Source of the DNA: an uncultured Lachnospiraceae bacterium | Lineage (GTDB): Bacteria > Bacillota > Clostridia > Lachnospirales > Lachnospiraceae | Direction: 5' to 3' | NCBI GenBank assembly: GCA_910577045.1 | Contig: CAJTLB010000022.1 | Coordinates: 1-49,639 of the forward strand | DNA: 49,639 nt | In this document: in pieces, positions 27,784 through 35,897 of the stretch | Position numbering within the stretch: the first letter of the stretch is position 1 | Layout of the letters: every line of letters starts with the position of its first letter | Position numbers and translations under genes: made by a program | Notes under the pieces: generated by a model | What the model was told of the DNA's origin: nothing | Database searches by the model: none | What the model saw: the letters and a program-made list of their open reading frames with translations, nothing else

Positions 27784-28011
27784 ATGAAAGAGTTAGTGGA
27801 AGTTATTGCAAAGGCATTGGTGGATAACCCAGATGAGGTTGTAGTAACGGAGACCGAGAATGAAAAAGCTATTATCGTGGAATTAAAAGTGGCATCTGCT
27901 GATACTGGCAAGGTAATTGGCAAAGGAGGAAGGATTGCAAAATCGATTCGTTCTGTTGTAAAAGCGGCTGCTGCCAAAGATGATAAAAAAGTAATTGTGG
28001 AAATCCAGTAG
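27784..28011 (+). CDS. khpA: KH-domain RNA-binding protein KhpA
   Basis: This 75-aa protein is a single KH domain with the GKGG-type loop VIGKGGRIAKSIRSVVKAA. KhpA (YlqC) acts with KhpB as an RNA chaperone affecting cell-wall genes and small RNAs. GGAGGTG at 27771-27777 supports ATG 27784; the GTG at 27769 lies directly before that site and is rejected. A strong hairpin follows. Confidence 0.95.
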   Translation: MKELVEVIAKALVDNPDEVVVTETENEKAIIVELKVASADTGKVIGKGGRIAKSIRSVVKAAAAKDDKKVIVEIQ

Positions 28012-28038
28012 GAATCCATAAAGCTGATAAGAAAAAAG

Positions 28039-28071
28039 ATCCCGTTGAACAGATTGTTTAACGGGATTTTG
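28039..28071 (+). terminator. strong stem-loop between khpA and rimM
   Basis: ATCCCGTT (28039-28046) pairs with AACGGGAT (28060-28067), and the inner GAAC/GTTT extends the stem to 12 bp around a 5-nt loop. A TTTTG tail follows. The rimM ATG is only 22 bases later, so this is likely a partial terminator or an mRNA processing/stabilising element. Confidence 0.75.
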
Positions 28072-28089
28072 TATAAGTGAGGGCAGAAA

Positions 28090-28602
28090 ATGGAAGATTT
28101 GTTTCGAGTAGGGATTATAAGCTCCACACATGGGATACATGGAGAAGTAAAAGTATTTCCAACAACGGAACCAATAACACGGTTCCAACAGATAAAAGAG
28201 GTATTTTTAGATACAGGGGCTGAAAAAATATTACTAAAAATAGAAGGGGTAAAATTCTTTAAACAATTCGCTATTTTAAAATTTAAAGGATATAATTCGA
28301 TTAATGATATTCAAAAATATAAAGGAAAAGAACTCTGGGTCTCTAGGGAAAATGCAGTCCCCTTAGAAGAAAATGAGTATTATATAGCAGATTTAATTGG
28401 CTTAACAGTAAGTTCCGATCAGGGAGAAGTGTTAGGGGAGCTGACCGATGTGCTGCAGACTGGGGCAAATGATGTATATATCGTAAAAATGGAGAATGGC
28501 AAAGAAGTGTTATTTCCTGCGATTGCAGAGTGTGTACAAAGTGTAGATTTAGAAAAAGGGGCTATGGTAGTCCATGTAATGGAAGGATTATTAGACGAAT
28601 GA
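28090..28602 (+). CDS. rimM: 16S rRNA processing protein RimM
   Basis: The protein has 170 aa. The N-terminal domain starts FRVGIISSTHGIHGEVKVFPTTE, the RimM signature, and the C-terminal PRC barrel includes YYIADLIGLTV, GELTDVLQTGANDVYIV and VLFPAI. It binds S19 and helps mature the 30S head. Its stop overlaps the trmD start (ATGA). Confidence 0.96.
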   Translation: MEDLFRVGIISSTHGIHGEVKVFPTTEPITRFQQIKEVFLDTGAEKILLKIEGVKFFKQFAILKFKGYNSINDIQKYKGKELWVSRENAVPLEENEYYIADLIGLTVSSDQGEVLGELTDVLQTGANDVYIVKMENGKEVLFPAIAECVQSVDLEKGAMVVHVMEGLLDE

Positions 28603-29339
28603 ATTTTTATGCAATGACATTGTTTCCAGAAATTATTGAAAATGGGATGCGTGCTAGTATTACAGGAAGGGCATTGCAAAAAGGGATTATTACTTTAGAT
28701 ACCATTAATATTAGGGATTACTCCCAAAATAAACATATGAGGGTAGATGATTACCCATATGGCGGCGGGGCTGGGATGGTAATGCAGGCAGAGCCGGTTT
28801 ATTTAGCGTACCAGGCATTATGTCATAGGCTTAGGCAAGAAAAAGTAAGAGTTATTTATTTAACGCCGCAAGGGCAAGTATTTTCCCAGGCGATGGCGCA
28901 AGAATTTGCAAAAGAGGAGCATTTGGTGTTTTTGTGTGGGCATTACGAAGGAATTGATGAAAGAGCCTTGGAAATGGTAGTAACAGATTATGTGTCTATT
29001 GGTGACTATATATTGACAGGAGGTGAATTGCCGGCTCTTGTTGTTATGGATGCGGTTTCCCGTTTGGTGCCGCAAGTATTAAATAATGAAGAGTCAGCAC
29101 AGTTTGAATCTTTCCAAGACATGCTTTTAGAATATCCACAATATACAAGGCCAGAGGAATTTTTAGGGAAAAAAGTACCAGAGGTATTATTGTCAGGCCA
29201 TCATGCAAAGATTGAACAATGGAGAAGGGAACAGTCGTTAATACGGACAGTAACCCGTAGGCCAGATTTATTAAAAGAAAACCCATACTTAACAGAAAAG
29301 GATAAGGTATATTTAGAAAAGTACCAAAAAGGACAATAA
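28599..29339 (+). CDS. trmD: tRNA (guanine-N1)-methyltransferase TrmD
   Basis: The protein has 246 aa. MNFYAMTLFPEIIENGM, DYPYGGGAGMVMQAEPV, LCGHYEGIDERA, GDYILTGGELPALVVMDAVSRLVP and LEYPQYTRP are typical TrmD motifs that form the trefoil-knot SAM site. It makes m1G37 in tRNAs and prevents frameshifting. The start is fixed by the 4-base ATGA overlap with rimM. Confidence 0.97.
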   Translation: MNFYAMTLFPEIIENGMRASITGRALQKGIITLDTINIRDYSQNKHMRVDDYPYGGGAGMVMQAEPVYLAYQALCHRLRQEKVRVIYLTPQGQVFSQAMAQEFAKEEHLVFLCGHYEGIDERALEMVVTDYVSIGDYILTGGELPALVVMDAVSRLVPQVLNNEESAQFESFQDMLLEYPQYTRPEEFLGKKVPEVLLSGHHAKIEQWRREQSLIRTVTRRPDLLKENPYLTEKDKVYLEKYQKGQ

Positions 29340-29347
29340 AGAAAAGA

Positions 29348-30895
29348 ATGGAAAAAGATATATTAGTAAAAAAGGGATTATTTAAAATTATTTTTGGAAG
29401 GACAGGGGTAGTATTTTGCCTGCTTTTGATACAGCTTGCCATCCTTTTTTCTGGTTTTGTTTATTTAAAGGAGTATTTTGCCTATATTTTAGGAGGCTTT
29501 ACCCTTTTAAGCACAGCTACTGTAATTTATATTTTAAATGAAAAAATAGACCCAAGTTTTCAATTAGTCTGGGTAGTTCCTGTATTATTGCTTCCAGTAT
29601 TTGGCTGTTTGCTTTATATTTTTGTGCAATTACAAATAGGCACAAAATATATTGCTGCACGCCTGCGGGCATTGGAAGAACAGACAAAGCCATATTTACA
29701 GCAAGAAAAACAAGCGGCTGATCATTTAAAAGAAACAGATATGGATATGGCACGGTTGTGTTCGTATCTAGGTTCTGCTGCGGGAGCCCCTGTTTACCAA
29801 AATACAGAGGTGACATATTTTCCTTTGGGTGAAAATAAATTTGAGGAAATGAAAAAACAGCTTATGTTGGCAGAAAAATTTATTTTTATGGAATATTTTA
29901 TTGTAGAAGAAGGCATAATGTGGAATTCTATTTTAGAAATCCTGAAGGAAAAAGTAAAAAAAGGCGTAGAAGTGCGTTTTTTATATGATGGGATGTGTTC
30001 TATTGCGCTTCTTCCTAATTCTTACCCAGAACAACTAAAAAAAATGGGGATTCAGTGTAAAATGTTTTCTCCGATTAAACCAATGCTTTCTACACACCAG
30101 AATAATAGGGATCATAGAAAGATATTAGTAATTGATGGGCATACAGCGTTTACGGGCGGCGTAAATTTAGCAGATGAGTATATTAACCAGAAACAGCGTT
30201 TTGGGCACTGGAAAGATACTGCAATTATGCTAAAGGGAGATGCTGTTAGAAGTTTTACTTTGATGTTCCTCCAGATGTGGAATGTAGATATTAGGAAGGC
30301 AGAGCCTTATCAGAATTACTTACTGCCATTAGCAAAAGAACAGGAAAATGGGTTTGTCTGTGCATATGGGGATAGTCCATTTGATGGAGAATATATTGGG
30401 GAACAGGTATATTTAGAAATCTTAAATGCAGCGAAAAAATATGTGCATATTATGACGCCATATCTTATTTTGGACAATGCTATGGTAAGGGCATTGTCTT
30501 ATGCGGCAAAATCAGGGGTGGAAACTATTATTATTATGCCACATATCCCCGATAAGAAATATGCGTATTTATTGGCAAGGACTTATTATGAAGAGTTAAT
30601 TAAGGCAGGGGTGCAGATATATGAATATACGCCCGGCTTTGTGCATGCGAAGGTATTTGTAAGTGATAATAGCCGGGCAGTAGTTGGCACGATTAATTTA
30701 GATTTCCGAAGTTTATATTTACATTTTGAATGTGCCGCCCTTATGGTAGATAATCCTGTAATAGAAGATATTGAGGCAGATTTCCAAAAAACATTGGGAA
30801 AATGCCAGAAAATTACATGGGAAGAATGTAAATCATATGGCATAGTAAAGAAAGTAACAGGGAAATTTTTACGGCTTCTTGCGCCATTAATGTAA
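29348..30895 (+). CDS. cls: cardiolipin synthase (phospholipase D family)
   Basis: The protein has 515 aa. Two N-terminal membrane helices (about 12-70) and two HKD motifs, HRKILVID and HAKVFVSD, each followed by the conserved GGVNLADEY / GTINLDFRS stretch. It joins two phosphatidylglycerols into cardiolipin at the membrane. The order trmD-cls-rplS is unusual, since rplS normally follows trmD directly; here cls is inserted and rplS has acquired its own promoter. Confidence 0.94.
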   Translation: MEKDILVKKGLFKIIFGRTGVVFCLLLIQLAILFSGFVYLKEYFAYILGGFTLLSTATVIYILNEKIDPSFQLVWVVPVLLLPVFGCLLYIFVQLQIGTKYIAARLRALEEQTKPYLQQEKQAADHLKETDMDMARLCSYLGSAAGAPVYQNTEVTYFPLGENKFEEMKKQLMLAEKFIFMEYFIVEEGIMWNSILEILKEKVKKGVEVRFLYDGMCSIALLPNSYPEQLKKMGIQCKMFSPIKPMLSTHQNNRDHRKILVIDGHTAFTGGVNLADEYINQKQRFGHWKDTAIMLKGDAVRSFTLMFLQMWNVDIRKAEPYQNYLLPLAKEQENGFVCAYGDSPFDGEYIGEQVYLEILNAAKKYVHIMTPYLILDNAMVRALSYAAKSGVETIIIMPHIPDKKYAYLLARTYYEELIKAGVQIYEYTPGFVHAKVFVSDNSRAVVGTINLDFRSLYLHFECAALMVDNPVIEDIEADFQKTLGKCQKITWEECKSYGIVKKVTGKFLRLLAPLM

Positions 30896-30901
30896 AAATA
30901 C

Positions 30902-30930
30902 TTGCAAATGTAGGAAAAACGTGTTATTAT
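30902..30930 (+). promoter_or_regulatory. promoter of rplS
   Basis: TTGCAA (30902-30907) and TATTAT (30925-30930) are 17 bases apart; an overlapping TATAAT sits at 30928-30933. The -35 context is again AAAATACTTG. Confidence 0.7.
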
Positions 30931-30939
30931 AATAAAGTT

Positions 30940-31006
30940 GTGAGAAGACGAGACGTTCCTCTGCTGCCAAAAACAGGTATTAAGAACGTCCAGAATAACA
31001 AGGAGG
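30940..31006 (+). ncRNA. L19 ribosomal protein leader
   Basis: The rplS leader folds into a hairpin: GACGTTC (30952-30958) pairs with GAACGTC (30984-30990), with an inner CCT/AGG pairing. The position and shape match the L19 leader family described for Firmicutes, thought to let excess L19 repress its own gene. The family assignment is by location and fold, not by a covariance search. Confidence 0.6.
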
Positions 31007-31011
31007 CACGA

Positions 31012-31359
31012 ATGAACGAGATTATTAAAAACATTGAGGCTGCTCAATTAAAGGCAGAAGTTCCAAACTTTAACGTAGGGGATACTGTTAAAGTGTATGC
31101 AAAGGTTGTAGAGGGAAATAAGGAAAGAATCCAGGTTTTTGAAGGGACTGTATTAAAGAAGCAGGGTGGATCAAACCGTGAGACTTTTACAGTAAGAAAG
31201 ACATCAAATGGCATTGGTGTAGAGAAGACTTGGCCACTACATTCTCCTATTGTTGATAAAGTAGAGGTTGTCCGCTACGGTAAGGTAAGAAGAGCAAAGC
31301 TGTATTACTTAAGGGATAGAGTAGGAAAACGTGCAAAGGTAAAAGAATTAGTGAAATAA
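31012..31359 (+). CDS. rplS: 50S ribosomal protein L19
   Basis: The protein has 115 aa. VPNFNVGDTVKVYAKVVEG, RIQVFEGTVLKKQG, FTVRKTSNGIGVEKTWPLHS and GKVRRAKLYYLRDRVGKRAK are the L19 signature. AAGGAGG at 31000-31006 precedes ATG 31012; the longer in-frame GTG start at 30940 overlaps the leader hairpin and is rejected. It is a separate transcription unit, ended by a hairpin. Confidence 0.97.
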   Translation: MNEIIKNIEAAQLKAEVPNFNVGDTVKVYAKVVEGNKERIQVFEGTVLKKQGGSNRETFTVRKTSNGIGVEKTWPLHSPIVDKVEVVRYGKVRRAKLYYLRDRVGKRAKVKELVK

Positions 31360-31366
31360 TGAAACT

Positions 31367-31398
31367 GGGACAAATACATTTTGTATCTTGTCCCTTTT
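31367..31398 (+). terminator. intrinsic terminator after rplS
   Basis: GGGACAA (31367-31373) pairs with TTGTCCC (31388-31394), with an inner ATAC/GTAT, followed by TTTT. lepB starts 26 bases later, so some read-through is likely. Confidence 0.85.
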
Positions 31399-31423
31399 CT
31401 GTATACAAGAGTGAGGATAAGGC

Positions 31424-31972
31424 ATGTCGCAGAAAAGAGGAAAGCAGGAAAAAATTTCCCCATTCTATGTAGTTGTAAAGTGGTTAGTGGATCTGTCGGT
31501 GGTAATTGGTGCTGCTATTTTTATAGGCGTGTTTTTAGGAGAGCAGTTTTCCGTAACAGGGTTTTCTATGGAACCGACACTTACGAATATGGATGAAGTT
31601 TTAATTGATAAACTTTTATATCATTTTAAGGAGCCAAAGCGGGATGATATTATTGTATTCCTGCCAAAATCAGATGCAGAGACTTATTATGTAAAACGTA
31701 TTGTAGCACTTCCAGGGGAAACGGTGCAAATTAAAAATGGGATTTTATATTTGAATGGGGAAGCACAAGTAAGTAGTGAAAAAATCTTAAATGAAGGGCG
31801 TGCAAAAGAGGAAATTGTATTGGGCGAGGATGAGTATTTTGTCCTTGGTGATAACCGAAATAATAGTGAAGATAGCCGATCCGATGGGGTCGGCAATGTA
31901 AAACGCAGTAATATTATTGGAAAAGTATGGTTAAAAGTGACAACATTAAATGATATTTCGCTAATAGAATAG
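31424..31972 (+). CDS. lepB: signal peptidase I
   Basis: The protein has 182 aa. One N-terminal membrane anchor (VVKWLVDLSVVIGAAIFIG), the catalytic Ser in FSMEPTL and the catalytic Lys in YYVKRIVALPGE are visible, as is the family box FVLGDNRNNSEDSR. It cleaves signal peptides of exported proteins at the outer face of the membrane. lepB upstream of rbgA and rnhB is conserved in Clostridia. Confidence 0.95.
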   Translation: MSQKRGKQEKISPFYVVVKWLVDLSVVIGAAIFIGVFLGEQFSVTGFSMEPTLTNMDEVLIDKLLYHFKEPKRDDIIVFLPKSDAETYYVKRIVALPGETVQIKNGILYLNGEAQVSSEKILNEGRAKEEIVLGEDEYFVLGDNRNNSEDSRSDGVGNVKRSNIIGKVWLKVTTLNDISLIE

Positions 31973-31984
31973 GAAGGAAAACAT

Positions 31985-32836
31985 ATGAATGTACAATGGT
32001 ATCCGGGCCATATGACAAAAGCAAAACGGATGATGGAAGAAGATATCCGCCTAGTTGATCTAGTAATCGAAATTTTAGATGCGAGAGTGCCACTAAGTAG
32101 CAGGAACCCAGATATTGATCGGTTAGGAAGACAAAAAGCTAGGCTAATTTTACTAAATAAGGCAGATTTAGCAGAAGAACGTATAAATAGTGCATGGGAA
32201 GAGTATTTTAAAGAAAAAGGATATTATGTAGTTAAGGTCAATGCTAAAAATGGCGCAGGAGTAAAAGTGGTCCACAAAGTAATTGCAGAGGCATGTAAAG
32301 AAAAGATAGAGCGTGACAGGAAAAGAGGGATTTTAAACCGTCCTGTTAGGGCTATGGTAGTAGGAATCCCAAATGTGGGAAAATCTACGTTTATTAATAC
32401 ATTTGCTGGGAAAGCCTGTACAAAAACAGGGAATAAGCCAGGTGTGACAAAAGGAAAACAGTGGATACGGTTAAATAAAAGTGTAGAACTTTTAGATACC
32501 CCCGGTATTCTTTGGCCAAAGTTTGACGACCAAGAAATAGGGATACGGTTGGCGTTTATTGGTTCTATAAAGGAAGAAGTATTAAATATAACGGAATTGG
32601 CAATAAAGTTAATCCATTATTTACAAAAGAATTATCAAGGAGTGTTAAAAGAACGTTATCAGGCAGACGAGGAGCAGGAAGTAGGAAAGGTTTTAGAAGA
32701 TATTGCAAAAAACCGTGCCTGCCTTTTGAAAGGCGGGGAATATGATATCGAAAAGGCAGCAGCATTATTGATGGATGATTTCCGAAATGGAAGATTAGGA
32801 AGAATAACACTGGAAGTTCCAGAAAATATAGAATAA
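31985..32836 (+). CDS. rbgA: ribosome biogenesis GTPase RbgA (YlqF)
   Basis: The 283-aa protein is circularly permuted: NKADL (G4) comes first, then GIPNVGKSTFIN (P-loop) and LLDTPGILWPKF (G3). The start MNVQWYPGHMTKAKRMM is typical. RbgA completes 50S subunit assembly. The start lies 12 bases after lepB, in the same operon. Confidence 0.96.
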   Translation: MNVQWYPGHMTKAKRMMEEDIRLVDLVIEILDARVPLSSRNPDIDRLGRQKARLILLNKADLAEERINSAWEEYFKEKGYYVVKVNAKNGAGVKVVHKVIAEACKEKIERDRKRGILNRPVRAMVVGIPNVGKSTFINTFAGKACTKTGNKPGVTKGKQWIRLNKSVELLDTPGILWPKFDDQEIGIRLAFIGSIKEEVLNITELAIKLIHYLQKNYQGVLKERYQADEEQEVGKVLEDIAKNRACLLKGGEYDIEKAAALLMDDFRNGRLGRITLEVPENIE

Positions 32837-32881
32837 TAGGGCGTATAGGGGAATATTAAGAAAAATGGAGTGGAGGAACAT

Positions 32882-33670
32882 ATGGAGAAAAGAAAAAGTA
32901 TAGCAGAGATAAAAGAAATATTGGAATTAACTGAGATAACAAAGCTTCCGAAAGCAGCGGAGGCTTTTTCTGATGATGAACGGATTGGCGTACAGAAGCT
33001 TTTAAAAAGTTGCCAAAAAAAATATGAATTATATAAAAAAGAAGCGGAACGTTTAGAAAATATGTTATTTTTTGAACGCAAGTATGCAAATTTCCATGCA
33101 ATCTGCGGCATTGATGAGGCAGGAAGGGGGCCTCTTGCCGGGCCAGTAGTAGCTGCCGCTGTTATTTTACCAAAAGAAACGAAAATATGGTACTTAAATG
33201 ATTCAAAGCAGCTTTCATATAAGCTGCGGGAGGAATTATATGAAGAGATTATGGAAAAAGCAGTAAGTGTGGGAGTGGGCGTAGTAGGCCCAGAAAGGAT
33301 TGATGAAATTAATATTTTGCAGGCAGATTATGAAGCAATGCGAATTGCTGTTAATAAACTGAATCAAGTACCCGATATATTATTAAATGATGCAGTTCGG
33401 ATTCCTGGGATGCCAATGAAACAGGTTCCAATTGTAAAGGGAGATGCAAAGAGTCTTTCGATTGCGGCAGCAAGTGTAGTTGCTAAAGTAAATAGGGATA
33501 GGATAATGGAAGAATATGAAAAGTTATATCCCAAATATGGATTTGCCTCACATAAGGGGTATGGTTCTAAGGCCCATATAGAAGCGATCCAAAAATATGG
33601 ATTATGCCCAATACATAGAAAGACATTTGTAAAAAATATAGAAAAGGGGGAAGAGGACGAGAATGGATAA
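32882..33670 (+). CDS. rnhB: ribonuclease HII
   Basis: The protein has 262 aa. A helical N-terminal extension of about 70 residues (known from B. subtilis RnhB) precedes the catalytic domain with GIDEAGRGPLAGPVVAAAVIL, NDSKQLS, and AAASVVAKVNRDRIMEE. It removes RNA from RNA-DNA hybrids. ATG 32882 follows GGAGG (32872-32876); GTG 32870 overlaps that site. It overlaps the next gene by 8 bases. Confidence 0.95.
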   Translation: MEKRKSIAEIKEILELTEITKLPKAAEAFSDDERIGVQKLLKSCQKKYELYKKEAERLENMLFFERKYANFHAICGIDEAGRGPLAGPVVAAAVILPKETKIWYLNDSKQLSYKLREELYEEIMEKAVSVGVGVVGPERIDEINILQADYEAMRIAVNKLNQVPDILLNDAVRIPGMPMKQVPIVKGDAKSLSIAAASVVAKVNRDRIMEEYEKLYPKYGFASHKGYGSKAHIEAIQKYGLCPIHRKTFVKNIEKGEEDENG

Positions 33671-35240
33671 TTCCAATATTGGGGCAATGCTGTCACAGCT
33701 TAAGGGGCAGGCAGCATATTCTGGGCATAGTATGCCTGTTTCTGGGAAACAAGCCCAATCTGCGGAGGCGTTGCTTAAAAGTATGGAGCCAGGCCAAGTA
33801 TTTTCTGGCGAAATTACAGATATCCGAGGTAGTTATATTACCATAACCCTTCAAAATATGCAGAGTATACAAGCGAGGCTTGCAGAAAATTTTGAGTTTT
33901 TAATTGGGCAGAAGGCTATGTTCCAAGTAAAAGAAAATTTGGATAACCAGCTTTTAATCCGTCCAATGGCAATGGATGCAGCGCAAAATGGCGAGCTAAT
34001 GGTAGCAGAAAGGGCATTGGAGGCAGCAGGAATCCAGATGACAGAGAAAACATTGGAATTGGTGAAAAATCTGTTGGCAGCAAACCAGCCTATTGATAAG
34101 CAGAGTATTTTGTCTTATATTAGGCAGCTTGCAAAATATCCACAGGCGGATATGCAGGATATTATTAGTTTAAATAAATTCCATATGCCAATAAATGAAG
34201 AGAACTTAAACCAGTTGTCTAATTATAAACAATTTGAACATAGTTTAGTAAAAGAGATTGTTTCCATGGAAGAACAGCTTCCACAAGTAATAGAAAAAAT
34301 GGCGGCAGAATCGCCTGAAAAAGCAGAAACCTTTTTAAAAGATTTAACGGAAATTTTGTATCCCAAGGAAGAGCAAACAGCCTTAAAAATGGAAGAGCAA
34401 GGGAAAGAGCAGCAAATACCAGATGGGATAATAAAAAATGTATTAGAGCAGGAATCCCCAGAAAAAAGGACAGATACAGCTATAAATAGGCAAGAATTGC
34501 CAGTACAAGAAGCTGCTAATCCTGTAAAAAACGATCAGGCAGGGCTCCCTAGTAAAGAAGAGCTGCCTGATTTATTAAAGGAACTACCGCAGATTATAGA
34601 AAAAGAAGGAAAAGAAAAAGCAGGAAAAATTATAAAACAAGCGTTAGAAGAGAAGTTTTTATTAAAACCAGAGGAAGTTGCAGACAAGGAAAAGGTAAAA
34701 GAATTTTATGAAAGTGTTGCAAAAAAAGGAGAAAAATTAAAAGACTTATTTGCTTCCCATGGAAAAGAAATGGCGCAGCTAGAAAAGCCAGTGCAGAATT
34801 TAACGCAGAATGTGAAGTTTATGAATTCTTTAAATGAAATGTTTACGTATATCCAGCTTCCATTAAAAATGGCGAATAAGCAGGCACATGCAGATTTATA
34901 TGTCTACACAAAGAAAAAGGCAAAAGGAAATGCAAAAGATGGGCTAAGTGCTTTTTTGCATTTGGATATGGAAAATTTGGGTTCTGTAGATGTGTTAATC
35001 CGTATGATGGGCCAACGTGTTACTACAAATTTTACATTAGAAACAGTGGAACTTTTAGATTTTATTGAAGGACATATGGATTTATTAGAAGAGCGCTTAG
35101 GGAAGAAAGGATATTCTTGTTCTGCTAAAATGATGTTAAAAGGAAGCGAAGAACAAAAAAAGAGTTTTGAACAGTGTTTAACAGGAGAAGCAGAATTATA
35201 TAGCGATAGGAAGAGGTTTTCTTTTGATGTAAGGGCATAA
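33663..35240 (+). CDS. FliK-like protein (YlqG type)
   Basis: The protein has 525 aa. The C-terminal domain (about 390-500) has the flagellar hook-length control pattern LHLDMENLGSVDVLIRMMGQRVTTNFTLETVELLDFIEGHMDLLEERLGKKGY. The N-terminal 370 residues are helical and Glu/Lys/Gln-rich, with an OB-like stretch near the start (GQVFSGEITDIRGSYITITLQN). The same gene lies after rnhB in Bacillus (ylqG). It is not in a flagellar operon, so a direct flagellar role is uncertain. It overlaps rnhB by 8 bases. Confidence 0.8.
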   Translation: MDNSNIGAMLSQLKGQAAYSGHSMPVSGKQAQSAEALLKSMEPGQVFSGEITDIRGSYITITLQNMQSIQARLAENFEFLIGQKAMFQVKENLDNQLLIRPMAMDAAQNGELMVAERALEAAGIQMTEKTLELVKNLLAANQPIDKQSILSYIRQLAKYPQADMQDIISLNKFHMPINEENLNQLSNYKQFEHSLVKEIVSMEEQLPQVIEKMAAESPEKAETFLKDLTEILYPKEEQTALKMEEQGKEQQIPDGIIKNVLEQESPEKRTDTAINRQELPVQEAANPVKNDQAGLPSKEELPDLLKELPQIIEKEGKEKAGKIIKQALEEKFLLKPEEVADKEKVKEFYESVAKKGEKLKDLFASHGKEMAQLEKPVQNLTQNVKFMNSLNEMFTYIQLPLKMANKQAHADLYVYTKKKAKGNAKDGLSAFLHLDMENLGSVDVLIRMMGQRVTTNFTLETVELLDFIEGHMDLLEERLGKKGYSCSAKMMLKGSEEQKKSFEQCLTGEAELYSDRKRFSFDVRA

Positions 35241-35265
35241 AGTAGAATAGCAGGGGTGTAAGCAT

Positions 35266-35553
35266 ATGGAAAAGGAAGGAAAGAAAAAACAGGCAGTCGC
35301 ACTTTCTTATGAAGTGGGAGATGAGGCCCCGAAAATTATTGCAGCTGGAAAAGGGGCTGCTGCGGAACGGATTATAGAAAAGGCAAAAGAAAGCAATGTC
35401 CCACTTTATGAAGATGCAAAGCTTGCCAGTACGTTAGGGAAATTAGAAATAGGAGACACTATCCCACCAGAATTGTATGAGGTAGTAGCCGAGATATTGA
35501 TTTTTGTAGATGATATGGATAAATTAAGAGGAAAAGTGCTAGGTGGAAGATAA
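35266..35553 (+). CDS. FlhB C-terminal-like protein (YlqH type)
   Basis: The 95-aa protein matches only the cytoplasmic C-terminus of the export-apparatus protein FlhB: AVALSYEVGDEAPKIIAAGKG ... ESNVPLYEDAKLASTLGKLEIGDTIPPELYEVVAEIL. The autocleavage motif NPTH that precedes this segment in FlhB is missing (KKQ instead), so it cannot self-cleave. It is the constant partner of the FliK-like gene in this position (B. subtilis ylqG-ylqH). Its end overlaps yraN. Confidence 0.88.
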   Translation: MEKEGKKKQAVALSYEVGDEAPKIIAAGKGAAAERIIEKAKESNVPLYEDAKLASTLGKLEIGDTIPPELYEVVAEILIFVDDMDKLRGKVLGGR

Positions 35554-35896
35554 AAGGGCAGTTGGCAGGGAAAAAGAGGCATTAGCAGAAAGCTATTTGA
35601 AGGAACAAGGATATAAGGTTTTACAAAAAAATTTTTATTCTTATTTTGGGGAGATTGATTTGGTAGCAAAAGATGGGATATATTTGGCTTTTGTAGAGGT
35701 GAAATATCGGAAAACACAAAAAAGAGGCTATGCTTTAGAAGCTATTACCCAGAAAAAAAGGCAAAGAATCTATAATACAGCGAAATATTATTTATATCAA
35801 AACCAGATTCCTTTGGATACCCCATGCCGTTTTGATGTAGTAGCAATACAGGGACAAGAAATCCAGTTAATAAAAAATGCGTTTGGAGGGTTATAA
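35543..35896 (+). CDS. yraN: UPF0102 family protein YraN
   Basis: The protein has 117 aa. It is a predicted PD-(D/E)XK endonuclease-like protein: GREKEALAESYLKEQGYKVLQKNFYSYFGEIDLVAKDGIYLAFVEVKYRK carries the E-D-ExK metal site of the restriction-endonuclease fold. The start is GTG at 35543, overlapping the previous gene by 11 bases, with GAGG before it. Its function is unproven. Confidence 0.9.
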   Translation: MEDKRAVGREKEALAESYLKEQGYKVLQKNFYSYFGEIDLVAKDGIYLAFVEVKYRKTQKRGYALEAITQKKRQRIYNTAKYYLYQNQIPLDTPCRFDVVAIQGQEIQLIKNAFGGL

Positions 35897-35897
35897 A

